Below, in pieces: positions 44,656-54,516 of a stretch of 64,000 bases of DNA. Source of the DNA: Parashewanella hymeniacidonis (GTDB lineage Bacteria; Pseudomonadota; Gammaproteobacteria; Enterobacterales; Shewanellaceae); assembly GCF_016900895.1 (NCBI RefSeq), contig NZ_JAFEUN010000005.1, forward strand, positions 16,241-80,240. The letters run 5' to 3'. The translations under genes were made by a program, and so were the position numbers. Under the pieces are notes generated by a model that saw only the letters and a program-made list of their open reading frames with translations, made no database searches and was not told the origin of the DNA. Each line of letters starts with the position of its first letter. The stretch's first letter is position 1.

Positions 44656-46557
44656 CTAGATATGTTCGGATTCAATTTCCTCAATTTGTTCCTGAAGTTC
44701 TAACCACTCCATTTCGCTTTCTTCCATATCCTGAGTAAGCTGAGTTCGCTCATCAATGATGGATTTAAGCACTTCTTTTTTGTCATCGTCATACAAGTTC
44801 ATATCAGCTAAGCACTCTTCAAGCTCCGCAAGTCGAGAGCTCATTTTTTCTTGTTGTCTTTCAAGTTTAGTCTGTTGCTTCTTGAGTGGAGACAACTTAT
44901 TACGTAATTCGGCTTGTTTACGTTTTTGTTCTTTTTTATCGATAACGTCGCCAGATGCTGACGGAGTATCGTTACGAGCATCAGCTTTGTTCGCCTCTAA
45001 TATCCACTTATGATAATCATCTAAGTCACCATTAAATGATTGAACGCGGCCAGCATCGACGAGGTAGTAATCATTACAAGTGAGACGAAGTAAGTGTCTG
45101 TCATGCGAGACAATAACCATTGCACCTTCAAATGTTTGTAAAGCCACTGTTAAGGCATGACGCATATCGAGGTCTAAATGGTTCGTTGGTTCATCGAGTA
45201 GCAGCATATTAGGGCGTTGCCACACTAATAAGGCCAAAACGAGACGGGCCTTCTCTCCACCTGAAAAAGGACGTACAGGGTCGAGCGCCATATCACCAAT
45301 AAAGCCAAAACCACCTAAAAAGTTACGTAATTCCATTTCTTTTGCATCTGTCGATAAGCGTTGTAAATGCATTAGTGCTGAATCGTCCAATGACAAAAAT
45401 TCAATTTGATGCTGAGCAAAATAACCGATCTTTAAACCTTGGTTTGGTTGGTATTCACCTGACATTGGTTGCAGTTGACCAGAAAGCAATTTAATCAGTG
45501 TTGATTTACCTGCACCATTTCGTCCGAGCAAGCCAATACGAGCGCCCGGAACCAAATTCATTTTTACGGAATTTAAAATAGGTGTTTCACCATAACCCAC
45601 TTTTACCTTTTCCATCGCAACGAGCGGATTTGGTAAGGCGTCAGGAGCTTTAAAGCTCATTTTAAATGGACTATCTGCATGTGATGGCATTAATTCAGCC
45701 ATTCTTTCCAGTGCTTTTAATCGACTTTGAGCTTGCTTCGCTTTACTCGCTTTATAACGAAAGCGGTCAACAAACGACTGCATATGAGCACGTTCTTTTT
45801 GTTGTTTTTCATAAGATGCTTGCTGTTGTGCCATACGCTCGGCACGTACTCTTTCAAAGCTGGTGTAGTTGCCCTTGTAATAATTCAGTTTTTGATTTTC
45901 AACGTGTACGATTTCATCAACAATTCCATCAATAAAATCTCTGTCATGGCTAATTAAAATTAAGGTGCCTTGATAGCTTTTAATCCAGCTTTCTAACCAA
46001 TAGGTCGTATCTAAATCTAAATGGTTGGTTGGCTCATCGAGTAATAACAGATCAGAGCGACACAATAAGGCTTGCGCTAAGTTTAAACGCATACGCCAAC
46101 CACCAGAAAAGCTGCGAACAGGGTTTTGTTGTTCATTCTGGCTGAAGCCTAAGCCTGCAAGTAAGGTACTGGCTCTCGATTGAATACTGTAACCACCGAT
46201 AGCATCAAGTTTTCCGTGGATATCAGCAATTTTGTTGCCATTATCATCAGCTTGAGCTTGATTCAGCAGTGCTTCTAATTGACGGTATTCTTGGTCACCA
46301 TCGAGCACATATTCCAATGCAGATACATCCAAGGCTGGTGTTTCTTGGGCTACTGACGATACTTGCCAACCTGATGGCAATGAGAATTCACCTTTGTCGA
46401 GCTGTAATTTGCCTTGAATTAATGCCAATAACGATGACTTTCCACAACCATTTGCGCCAACTAAGCCGACCTTATGACCGGGATAAACGGTTAAGGAGGT
46501 TTCATCTAATAAGATTTTTGTACCACGAATAAGTTGCGCTTCTGAAATGGATATCAT
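44656..46557 (-). CDS. yheS: ABC-F ATPase YheS
   Basis: 633 residues, two ABC domains. Walker A GANGCGKSS and GRNGAGKST, signatures FSGGWRMRLNLAQALL and FSGGEKARLVLALLVW, Walker B LLLLDEPTNHLDLD in both. The linker with KSKAKQAQSRLKALERM near 275-290 is the ABC-F interaction arm; a coiled coil ends the protein (about 550-633). Colinear with E. coli YheS, a ribosome-associated factor proposed to resolve stalled translation. Divergent from yheV, as in relatives. Confidence 0.96.
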   Translation of the reverse strand: MISISEAQLIRGTKILLDETSLTVYPGHKVGLVGANGCGKSSLLALIQGKLQLDKGEFSLPSGWQVSSVAQETPALDVSALEYVLDGDQEYRQLEALLNQAQADDNGNKIADIHGKLDAIGGYSIQSRASTLLAGLGFSQNEQQNPVRSFSGGWRMRLNLAQALLCRSDLLLLDEPTNHLDLDTTYWLESWIKSYQGTLILISHDRDFIDGIVDEIVHVENQKLNYYKGNYTSFERVRAERMAQQQASYEKQQKERAHMQSFVDRFRYKASKAKQAQSRLKALERMAELMPSHADSPFKMSFKAPDALPNPLVAMEKVKVGYGETPILNSVKMNLVPGARIGLLGRNGAGKSTLIKLLSGQLQPMSGEYQPNQGLKIGYFAQHQIEFLSLDDSALMHLQRLSTDAKEMELRNFLGGFGFIGDMALDPVRPFSGGEKARLVLALLVWQRPNMLLLDEPTNHLDLDMRHALTVALQTFEGAMVIVSHDRHLLRLTCNDYYLVDAGRVQSFNGDLDDYHKWILEANKADARNDTPSASGDVIDKKEQKRKQAELRNKLSPLKKQQTKLERQQEKMSSRLAELEECLADMNLYDDDKKEVLKSIIDERTQLTQDMEESEMEWLELQEQIEEIESEHI

Positions 46558-46675
46558 GTGTTTTCTGAAATATTTAATATTGGTGCAGATTCTAACCTAC
46601 TTAAACACACAACAGTAACGGAATGCGGATTACTGTGTCAGAATATAAGAATACGCAGTATTGGAAGAACAATTA

Positions 46676-46870
46676 ATGAGCAAGTTGAAAAAACGATTTG
46701 TTGCAGGTGCTACCTGTCCCAAATGTAGAGCAAAAGATAGCATTGTACTGTTTAAAGAAAATAACGTTGAAACAGTAGAATGTATAGAATGTGATTATCG
46801 TGAACAACAAACAGAACAAAAAGTTGAACCTAAGGTTGCAGGTAATGTTATTGGGGTGTTCAAACCTTAG
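46676..46870 (+). CDS. yheV: YheV family zinc-ribbon protein
   Basis: 64 residues from the ATG at 46676 (GGAAG upstream; a TTG at 46661 is in frame). KKRFVAGATCPKCRAKDSIV and VECIECDYRE supply four Cys as a zinc ribbon, and the C-terminus is VIGVFKP, as in E. coli YheV. Function unknown. Beside yheS, its usual neighbour. Confidence 0.9.
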   Translation: MSKLKKRFVAGATCPKCRAKDSIVLFKENNVETVECIECDYREQQTEQKVEPKVAGNVIGVFKP

Positions 46871-46873
46871 CGC

Positions 46874-48253
46874 TTATCTCTCTAGCAACTCATTCAGTAA
46901 GTTGTCTTGAAAGTTTACATCACCTGTTAGCCCACGATGTGGATTACAGAGGAAAAAAGCGTAATCCAATGGAAAAAAGTTATCTTTCATTCGTGGAATA
47001 TTGGGATTCAAATAATCCCTTGCCAATAAAGATGGCTTTGTTACTACTCCATCACCAGGTTCAAGCATGATCCGTTTATAATTTACATTTGATAAAGGAC
47101 GTTCAATTTCGTCTTGTGTTAGGCGTGAAACTAGTTTTCCGTTTATGTTTTCAAATACAATTCTTGCTGGAGTCGGGTTACAGTTACCTCCAAATGCGAT
47201 AATGGAGTACTCAGGGTTTTCAAAAGGTTTGGATAGGCTGAGGTGAAATGCCTTTGCTCGATGTAAGTGCATAGCAAAATAGGCTTTTAAAATTTGTAGG
47301 TGCTTCTTAGCTTCTGCTGGAGAGTCAGCATCGTCAAACAACTGTTGATTTAGTTCAGGACTGTAAATGCCCCACTGGAATCTTTCCCAAGTTTTAGGAT
47401 CATATAAGTCAATGTTTAATGGCTTTCCATGAATGTCTGCAGCCCAGCTTACGGATGGGTGTGGTAATAACTCATAGATACTTGGTAAAGTGGCAATCGA
47501 TAATGGAGAAAACTTACCGCTCAGAATTTGTAAACCACTAATAAAGTGAATCAAGCTCGATGTCGCACCTAGATTAGGGCTACCAAGTTGGATTAAACGC
47601 CTCACTTTTTTGGCACCGTCTTGGGTTACTACAGGTTCATCTTGCTTATGAACTTCTGTCACACCGTACTTTAGATAATACCGAGAAACCAACCCTCCTT
47701 GGCTGTGTGCTATCAAGTCTACTTCTAAGTTTGGATCGTCATAGTCTTCTCTTATTTGATCAATGAATTCGTCAAGCTTCTTAGCGGTGCGAAAAATATT
47801 TTGGCGCCAATCGTATGGAAATAGATAATAGCGTCGCCCTTGCCCTGAATATGTATCGCCAACTTCAGCGTGTTCAAAATCAGCATAATTTTCGAGGACA
47901 TTCATTAAAGAGCCATAAACGTCTACTCCCAAAGCTTCTGAAATGAGTGAGTGCGGTTGTAATTTACTCATTCCAGAATGCAGCGTGTCATCATCAATCA
48001 TTAACGCCAGATCATTATAATCACTGAAGATAATCGAAGTAGTAGAACCTGGCCATACAATTTGACCATCAGGGGTTTTAAGCGTGCTTCCACCGAGACC
48101 AGGAACGATGACCACGGGGGGCTGAATGTAGCCGTCTTCTGTAAACGGTAGCTTCATATCATCAATGTGATAAAGGGCTTTGAGGTTTGGCCTGTTATCA
48201 GAACACCCGAATAATACGACCAAAAATGTAAAAGTTACGAATATTTTTTTCAT
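46874..48253 (-). CDS. LCAT-like lipase/acyltransferase lipoprotein
   Basis: 459 residues from the ATG at 48253 (a start 21 bases earlier is in frame). Lipobox LFGCS gives an N-terminal lipid anchor. VVIVPGLGGS resembles the oxyanion region of lecithin:cholesterol acyltransferases, and the nucleophile elbow is LIAHSQGGLVSRYYL. YLFPYDWRQN matches the LCAT DWR motif, and FLCNPHRGLTGD contains the likely catalytic His. It probably acts on lipid esters at the envelope; substrate unknown. Confidence 0.85.
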   Translation of the reverse strand: MKKIFVTFTFLVVLFGCSDNRPNLKALYHIDDMKLPFTEDGYIQPPVVIVPGLGGSTLKTPDGQIVWPGSTTSIIFSDYNDLALMIDDDTLHSGMSKLQPHSLISEALGVDVYGSLMNVLENYADFEHAEVGDTYSGQGRRYYLFPYDWRQNIFRTAKKLDEFIDQIREDYDDPNLEVDLIAHSQGGLVSRYYLKYGVTEVHKQDEPVVTQDGAKKVRRLIQLGSPNLGATSSLIHFISGLQILSGKFSPLSIATLPSIYELLPHPSVSWAADIHGKPLNIDLYDPKTWERFQWGIYSPELNQQLFDDADSPAEAKKHLQILKAYFAMHLHRAKAFHLSLSKPFENPEYSIIAFGGNCNPTPARIVFENINGKLVSRLTQDEIERPLSNVNYKRIMLEPGDGVVTKPSLLARDYLNPNIPRMKDNFFPLDYAFFLCNPHRGLTGDVNFQDNLLNELLER

Positions 48254-48359
48254 CTTGCTGACTCCAAATAGCATTTAAAGATTAGTTCAATTACATGGAG
48301 TTACAAGTGAGATTTTAAGGTATAGTTTAGAAAGACTTATTTACTGATTGTTATGATGT

Positions 48360-50084
48360 ATGAATCCAGAAACAGAAAGAAAAACGAACGATCTCATTCA
48401 AAAATGGGGTAGGTCAGCACGAAGGCCTATTTCACTTTCTGTGTTCTTAGGTGTGCTGCAAGGTGTTATTATTGTGGTGCAATCGTTTTTTGTGGCTCAG
48501 ACACTTCATGACATTATTATTTTAGACAACAATGAATTGTTAATTAAAAATTTGATCATCATTTTTTCTTTAACCTGCCTAAGGGCAATCGTGCACGTTA
48601 CTAAAGAAAGAGTGAGTTTTAAAGCGGGTGAAATAATTCGAAAATATGCTCGTCAGTCAATGTTACAAAAGCTCGACCAACTCGGACCGATTTACTTAAA
48701 ATCAAAACCTGAAGGTTATTGGAACAGTTTATTGCTTGAGCAAGTCGAACAACTTCAAGACTACTACAGTCGTTACCTACCTCAGCGAAGTTTAATTGCT
48801 TTTATCCCTCTCATTATATTGGTCGTGATATTTCCTCAAAGCTGGATTGCGGGTTTAATTTTATTAATCACAGCCCCTTTAATTCCTTTATTCATGATTC
48901 TTGTCGGTAAAAGTGCGACTAAGGCGAGCCAACAGCACAACCAAGCGCTGCAAAAACTAACCAGTTATTTTGCTGATCGTTTGTCTGGACTGTCGACATT
49001 GAAATTATTTTATCGATATCAAGCTGAACTGAAGGGCGTCTCTCAGGTGTCTGAAGACTTTCAAAACCGTACCATGTCGGTATTGAAACGTGCATTTTTA
49101 AGCTCTGCAGTATTGGAATTTTTTAGCTCGGTCTCAATCGCTTTACTGGCTGTCTACTTAGGCTTTAGCTTTTTAGAATACATTGATACAGGGTTTTACG
49201 GCGTAAAGGTTACCTTGTTCAGTGCCATGTTTATTTTATTGTTAGCGCCCGAATTTTACCAACCTCTAAGAGAACTCGGTACTTTCTATCATGCAAAATC
49301 GCAAGCGGTAGCATCAGCTGAGAGTATTCTTGAATTGCTCTCAACACCGACACCGAACAGAAGCATGCAAGCTGATTTTTCAAGCGGTATTTCAGTTGAA
49401 GCGACCAACTTGATAGTAAAAACGCACAGTGAGACGCAGTTACTGGGGCCAATTTCATTTCATTGGAGGTTAGGAGAATCTATTGCAATTGTTGGTCGCA
49501 GTGGTTGTGGAAAAAGTAGCCTTGTTAATGTGATTTTGGGTTTTCTCCCTTATGACGGCAGTTTAAAGGTCAATGGTGTTGAACTGAAGACATTGGATTT
49601 ACGCCAATGGCACCAACAGTTAGCTTGGCTTGGACAAATGCCACACTTAGTTTCGGAAACACTGAAAGCAAACTTGATGCTGGGAAATGATCTCATAAAA
49701 GATGAAACATTAAAGCTCGTACTCGACGAGGTTGGTTTATCACATTTGAAAAGCGAGTTAACAAAAAAAATAGGTGAAAAAAATTATGGCGTTTCTGTTG
49801 GGCAAGCACAGCGAATTGCGCTTGCTAGAGTGTTACTCACACCCAAAAGGTTGTTAATACTTGATGAGCCAACTGCAGCACTTGATGGTGAATCTCAGTT
49901 TGTGGTCTGGCAGAATTTATCAAAACTGCTCAAAGCTTCTGGTGGGTTATTCGTAACTCATAAAATGGAAGAAATGCAAGTGGCAGATAAAATATGGCTC
50001 ATTGAAAATAATACGTTAACCATTGGTGAATTTGCCGATCTCTATGCTGATATTATGCCCTTTACGGATAGGATTGAGACATGA
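48360..50084 (+). CDS. cydD: Heterodimeric thiol-reductant ABC exporter subunit CydD
   Basis: 574 residues: six-helix transmembrane domain (about 20-320) and ATPase domain with Walker A GRSGCGKSS and Walker B LLILDEPTAALD. The signature segment reads YGVSVGQAQRIALARVLL, so the usual LSGGQ is altered to VSVGQ. With CydC it exports glutathione/cysteine to the periplasm, needed for cytochrome bd and c assembly. Its stop overlaps the cydC start (ATGA). Confidence 0.94.
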   Translation: MNPETERKTNDLIQKWGRSARRPISLSVFLGVLQGVIIVVQSFFVAQTLHDIIILDNNELLIKNLIIIFSLTCLRAIVHVTKERVSFKAGEIIRKYARQSMLQKLDQLGPIYLKSKPEGYWNSLLLEQVEQLQDYYSRYLPQRSLIAFIPLIILVVIFPQSWIAGLILLITAPLIPLFMILVGKSATKASQQHNQALQKLTSYFADRLSGLSTLKLFYRYQAELKGVSQVSEDFQNRTMSVLKRAFLSSAVLEFFSSVSIALLAVYLGFSFLEYIDTGFYGVKVTLFSAMFILLLAPEFYQPLRELGTFYHAKSQAVASAESILELLSTPTPNRSMQADFSSGISVEATNLIVKTHSETQLLGPISFHWRLGESIAIVGRSGCGKSSLVNVILGFLPYDGSLKVNGVELKTLDLRQWHQQLAWLGQMPHLVSETLKANLMLGNDLIKDETLKLVLDEVGLSHLKSELTKKIGEKNYGVSVGQAQRIALARVLLTPKRLLILDEPTAALDGESQFVVWQNLSKLLKASGGLFVTHKMEEMQVADKIWLIENNTLTIGEFADLYADIMPFTDRIET

Positions 50085-51763
50085 AAAATGCTTTGAAGTT
50101 TGAATTGAAGGCACTCATTCCCTTTATTCGTATGTTTAAATCTCAATGGCAAGCAATTGCTTTAGGCATGCTGCTCGGTATGGTAACGATTGCTGCGAGT
50201 ATTGGTTTATTGGGCCTTTCTGGTTGGTTTCTTTCTGCGACGGCAATTGCTGGGTTAACTGCGATAGGGATCAAAAGCTTTAACTTCTATACTCCCGCAG
50301 CAGGGGTTCGATTTTTAGCTGTACTGAGAACCGCCGGACGTTACGGAGAGAGAATTGTTACTCATGATGCGACATTAAAATTACTTTCCAATATTAGAAT
50401 TTGGTTGTGGCAAAAGCTTCAGCCTTTAAGTTACTCGAAACTCGCACGCCTAAAGCGTGGTGATATTTTGTCTCGATTGTTGACCGACATTGATATTCTG
50501 GATCAACTGTACTTACGTTTGATCACACCTATCATTTCTTTTATCGTTCTTGTCATTGCGGGTGGCTTGGCTTTATCGATATGGCTCCCAGAATTTGCCG
50601 GTTATTTAGTGTCGAGCTTGCTCGTTTTAGGCTTGCTTTTGCCTTGTATTGGTTTTCTGCTTTCAAAGAGAGCGGCAATAATTGAGCTTTTGAGTAAAAA
50701 ACAATATCGAAGTGGCCTCTTAGAATATTGCAGTCAAAATGTAGAGTTAACGATTTTTGCTGAGCGAGAAAAGCGTCAGCAACGTTTACATGAAATTGAG
50801 CAGAGCATTTATCAAACCCAAAGGCTTTTAGTTAGAAACCAAGCATTGATACAAGCGTTACTGTTTCTATTACACGGTGGCGTAGTTACGTTTGCATTAT
50901 ATTTTGCAGCCACTAGCTCACTAACAGGTGAGATTGCACCACCAATAGTCGCAATGATAGTTTTGGCAGTAATGGGAACATTTGAACTGTTAATGCCTAT
51001 CGCAATGTCGAGTCAATACCTCTCTGCGTGTGCATTTGCCGCAGAACGAGTGACTCAGTTAACAGATAATACAGATAACGAAATATTTGGTCAGTATAAG
51101 CAGTTGGCGCATTCAGGGAAATTAACGATTGAAAAACTGAGAATTAATTTTGATGAAAAGCCGATTTTCTCTCAGTTGGACATCAGTATTTCTCATCAAC
51201 AAAAAGTGGCCATTGTCGGGCGATCAGGTTGTGGTAAAACGAGCTTATTAGCAGCAATAACTCGTTTGATTAGCTATCGGGGTGTCATTAAGTTAGATGA
51301 GATTGATGTGTCAGAATACTCCGAATCTGCACTCAGGCAATCAATCACTTTTATCGAACAGCAACCACAGATATTCTCAGGCTCGTTAAAAGATAACTTA
51401 GCCATTGCTATTCCAAGTCATGACACCGTAGACGATGAAGAATTAAAGCGTGTACTCGATAAAGTACAGCTTACTTATTTGCTCGAAGAGTCAGGTCTCA
51501 ATTTGTGGGTCGGCGATGGTGGGAGGTTGTTATCGGGTGGCGAGTTACGAAGGCTTGCTTTTGCAAGGGCGCTACTCAGAGAATCATCATTGCTATTGCT
51601 TGATGAACCTACCGAAGGTTTAGATTTTGAAACAGAGCAAAATCTAATGCAGTTAATACTCGACATATTCAATGAAAGTACTGTAATTATAGTAACCCAT
51701 AGAATGAATCATCTTCATTACTTTGATGAAGTGATTAATATTGAACCTACGAGGGCGCAATGA
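50081..51763 (+). CDS. cydC: Heterodimeric thiol-reductant ABC exporter subunit CydC
   Basis: 560 residues. The transmembrane domain begins IGLLGLSGWFLSATAIAGL, a CydC hallmark, and includes GVRFLAVLRTAGRYGERIVTHDATL. ATPase: Walker A GRSGCGKTS, signature LLSGGELRRLAFARALL (intact), Walker B LLLLDEPTEGLD. Overlaps cydD upstream and the dehydrogenase downstream by 4 bases each. Confidence 0.95.
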   Translation: MKNALKFELKALIPFIRMFKSQWQAIALGMLLGMVTIAASIGLLGLSGWFLSATAIAGLTAIGIKSFNFYTPAAGVRFLAVLRTAGRYGERIVTHDATLKLLSNIRIWLWQKLQPLSYSKLARLKRGDILSRLLTDIDILDQLYLRLITPIISFIVLVIAGGLALSIWLPEFAGYLVSSLLVLGLLLPCIGFLLSKRAAIIELLSKKQYRSGLLEYCSQNVELTIFAEREKRQQRLHEIEQSIYQTQRLLVRNQALIQALLFLLHGGVVTFALYFAATSSLTGEIAPPIVAMIVLAVMGTFELLMPIAMSSQYLSACAFAAERVTQLTDNTDNEIFGQYKQLAHSGKLTIEKLRINFDEKPIFSQLDISISHQQKVAIVGRSGCGKTSLLAAITRLISYRGVIKLDEIDVSEYSESALRQSITFIEQQPQIFSGSLKDNLAIAIPSHDTVDDEELKRVLDKVQLTYLLEESGLNLWVGDGGRLLSGGELRRLAFARALLRESSLLLLDEPTEGLDFETEQNLMQLILDIFNESTVIIVTHRMNHLHYFDEVINIEPTRAQ

Positions 51764-52599
51764 CTGAGCATTTATTGGATAGATCAACTTACCCTACAGT
51801 TGTGATTACTGGTGCTTCTAAAGGCGTCGGAGAAGCATGTGCTATTTTGTTTGCGCAGTCCTTTCCTGATGGCGTTAATATTGTCGTTGTTGCCAGAAAT
51901 GTAGCTGGATTACATGAGATAAAAAATAAACTTCAAGCTTATCCTCAGTGTAACGTACTTATGGTTACTGGCGATGTCAGTATCAATAGCTGTTGTAGAC
52001 ACATGATTCAACAAGCTGTCTCTTATTTTGGAAAAATCGATGTGCTAGTCAATAATGCAGGCTTACATCATCGAGGGGATTTTGAAAAGCGTGAGCCAGA
52101 TGAGTTAGCCAGTATGGTCGATGTAAATTTAAAAGCGCCAATTTATTTAACTGCACTTGCTTTGCCATATATGCCATCGAATAAGAAAAGTGCGATTATT
52201 ATGGTCGGGTCTTTAGCTGGCCGTGCGCCATTGCAGGGCGCAGCGGTTTACAGTGCTACAAAATCAGGTTTACGGGCGTTCACTTATGCTCTTGCCGACG
52301 AGTTTATTGCTAGAAAGATCAAAGTGGCTGTCGTTTCCCCCGGTCCAATTCACACCAGTTTTATCATGGATGAAATTGATCATGTGGAAGACATTGTTTA
52401 TTCACAGCCCATGAGCACTGCAGAGCAAGTTGCACAGGCTATTCTAGAGTTAACTCAAAATAATAAAACTGAAATTGCAATGCCTTGGCTGAGTGGTGTA
52501 TTAACAACGGTGAGTTACTTATTTCCGAAAGTTCGTCGAGGCACTCGCCCTATGCTTTACAAAATTGGCGCAAAGAATAAGAATAAATATCGCCAATAA
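51760..52599 (+). CDS. Short-chain dehydrogenase/reductase coupled to cydDC
   Basis: 279 residues. NAD(P)-binding GASKGVGEA near 20-28, VNNAGLHHRGD near 94-104, catalytic Ser in MVGSLAGRAP and YSATK (Tyr-x-x-x-Lys) near 165-169. A hydrophobic C-terminal stretch (LSGVLTTVSYLFPKV) may touch the membrane. Translationally coupled to cydC by ATGA. Substrate unknown; no known link between this enzyme and thiol export, so the operon may be incidental. Confidence 0.85.
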   Translation: MTEHLLDRSTYPTVVITGASKGVGEACAILFAQSFPDGVNIVVVARNVAGLHEIKNKLQAYPQCNVLMVTGDVSINSCCRHMIQQAVSYFGKIDVLVNNAGLHHRGDFEKREPDELASMVDVNLKAPIYLTALALPYMPSNKKSAIIMVGSLAGRAPLQGAAVYSATKSGLRAFTYALADEFIARKIKVAVVSPGPIHTSFIMDEIDHVEDIVYSQPMSTAEQVAQAILELTQNNKTEIAMPWLSGVLTTVSYLFPKVRRGTRPMLYKIGAKNKNKYRQ

Positions 52600-52621
52600 T
52601 ACCAATTACTGTAATTGGTAT
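52599..52621. terminator. Perfect 11-bp inverted repeat after the cydDC operon
   Basis: ATACCAATTAC and GTAATTGGTAT are mirror images around a single base. It lies between two convergent genes and lacks a T run. Similar AATACCAATTAC repeats are common in Shewanella/Vibrio genomes (recalled, not searched). Confidence 0.5.
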
Positions 52622-52633
52622 AAACGTTAAGAC

Positions 52634-54319
52634 TCAATCAAGTTCTAGCTTTGTTTTCGCCAACTCTGTTAGTCGTTGAATTTCATTCGCAGTCATATTG
52701 AGCTTTTCTTTATTGAATGAGCAAACAAATTGGCAGCTATCAACAAGCTCTTTTAAATGTCCTTTACTGTGTCCGTTGGGTGCTTCTAGCGAAATTAAAT
52801 CTAAAAGTAATACACATAGATTCGGATCATACTTAATGAATTTATAGGCTTTAATCGCTTTATCAAATGCTTCTTTTGGTCTGGCCGTAGCTTTAAGCGC
52901 TTCAGCCTCTTCAAGTGATTCTTGGGATTGCTCTATGACATTATTAACCCGCTTTTGAAAGCTATTGATGAGTTTAAGCATACTTAAATTTAAAATATCA
53001 TCATCGCCATCATTGCACAGTTGTTTCGCTCTTAGTGTGCTGTTTTGTAAATTTTTGGTATTTCCACAAATAGCACTCAAACAAGCAATCATCATGGCTG
53101 AATAAAAGTTGTTAATTTGCTCTTTTTGAATTTTTTGTTCGAGGCGAATGCTTTCTTCAAACAGAAATGTTGATGCTGAATAAATGCCGAATAAAGCAGT
53201 CAATGAATTTAAACTATCAATACTTTTATTTTCACCCATTTCTACTTTTGACTTTAATGTTGCGATTAAGCTCAAAGCTTCTGCCAAGATACTCTCAACT
53301 TCGTCTTCGGTTTTTGATTCATTAAAAGCAGAAAGCATGAATGTTAAGCATGAAAATGCTTCTATGTGAAAGTCATAACGGCTTGTTCCTACGACTTTAT
53401 CGCAGAACCGGAAGTAGCTATTTGCTGACGCAGTTTGATCTCCGATTGATGTGGAGAGATTCGCAATAATGAGTTCTCTGACTGGGTTGGATGAATTGAT
53501 TTTATGTAAGGCTTTGAAGTGTTTTAACGCATCAGGAACTGAGTCTTGAACTAGCATGGAGCGTCCCAGTGCTGTTCTGGCTTCGACGTTATGAGGGTGT
53601 TTCTTTAAAATTGATTCAAAAATTTCATCGGATGCTTTTATTTCACCTAACTCAAAAAGTGAGTTCGCAAGACCTACTTTTGGCCATACGTGAGAGGTCA
53701 TTTTAATCTCTTCTTCGTAAAGCGCTTTAGCACTGTGAAGCTTATTAAGCCTTAATAAACAATCGCCCTCAAGCCTTTTTATATAAGCTCTATATTCTGG
53801 GTAGGTTTTTATCGACCAATGGCATTCATTAATCGCATCTTGGTATTTTTTTGTTGAAACTAATCTAAGCAGAGAGGTCAAAGAGACTTTTCTTTTCATG
53901 ACTCGGCTTAGTCGTTGATCAAAATCTTTTTGTGAGAAAGGTTTAATTAGATAATCGTCAGGTTCCATCTCTAAGATATGAGCAAATATTTTCGGGTTAC
54001 CATCACCGGTAATTAGGATAAAAACGGCATTATCCGGCAATAGACCTTGATGTTTTATTTCATCAAAAATCATCCCACCATCAATGTGATGATCAAGATC
54101 ATAGTCGCAGATGACGGCATCAAATTTATAAGAAGCCAGAAGCTGTAAGGCCTTAGTACTACTCGTCGTCGTTGTAACTTTTGATTTTGAAATGCCTATT
54201 TCATTGAGAATAGATTGCATTAAAGAGATGAAATTTGGTGAATCATCTATAATTAAGAATTTTTTATTGTTAAACAATGAATCAGCAGATTGCGTTCTAT
54301 TTTCCGTAGCGCAGAGCAT
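52634..54319 (-). CDS. Response-regulator receiver with TPR repeats
   Basis: 561 residues. Receiver domain to about 145: FLIIDDSPNFISLMQ (acidic pocket), VICDYDLDHHIDGG (phospho-acceptor Asp), ITGDGNPKIF, DDYLIKPF (Lys). The remainder is TPR-like helices (KYQDAINECHWSIKTYPEYRAYIKRLEGDCLLRLNK; EARTALGRSMLVQDSVPDALKHF). There is no DNA-binding or output enzyme, so it would act through protein contacts. No histidine kinase is adjacent. A similar architecture is known in Shewanella, Vibrio and Pseudomonas, mostly uncharacterised. Confidence 0.88.
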   Translation of the reverse strand: MLCATENRTQSADSLFNNKKFLIIDDSPNFISLMQSILNEIGISKSKVTTTTSSTKALQLLASYKFDAVICDYDLDHHIDGGMIFDEIKHQGLLPDNAVFILITGDGNPKIFAHILEMEPDDYLIKPFSQKDFDQRLSRVMKRKVSLTSLLRLVSTKKYQDAINECHWSIKTYPEYRAYIKRLEGDCLLRLNKLHSAKALYEEEIKMTSHVWPKVGLANSLFELGEIKASDEIFESILKKHPHNVEARTALGRSMLVQDSVPDALKHFKALHKINSSNPVRELIIANLSTSIGDQTASANSYFRFCDKVVGTSRYDFHIEAFSCLTFMLSAFNESKTEDEVESILAEALSLIATLKSKVEMGENKSIDSLNSLTALFGIYSASTFLFEESIRLEQKIQKEQINNFYSAMMIACLSAICGNTKNLQNSTLRAKQLCNDGDDDILNLSMLKLINSFQKRVNNVIEQSQESLEEAEALKATARPKEAFDKAIKAYKFIKYDPNLCVLLLDLISLEAPNGHSKGHLKELVDSCQFVCSFNKEKLNMTANEIQRLTELAKTKLELD

Positions 54320-54516
54320 GAACTTCCTATTAAGACTCTATCTAATTGGTAATATAAGGCGGTATAAAAAGACGTTTATTGTAATAAAATTTTGGCTTTC
54401 TGACAGTGTTTTTTTATTGAATTGATAAGGCGGGCTGTAATGTCAATATTATTGAAAATACTAAGCCCATCCATGGACTTGCATCTATTATCGTATGGGA
54501 CGAAAAACACCTTTTA

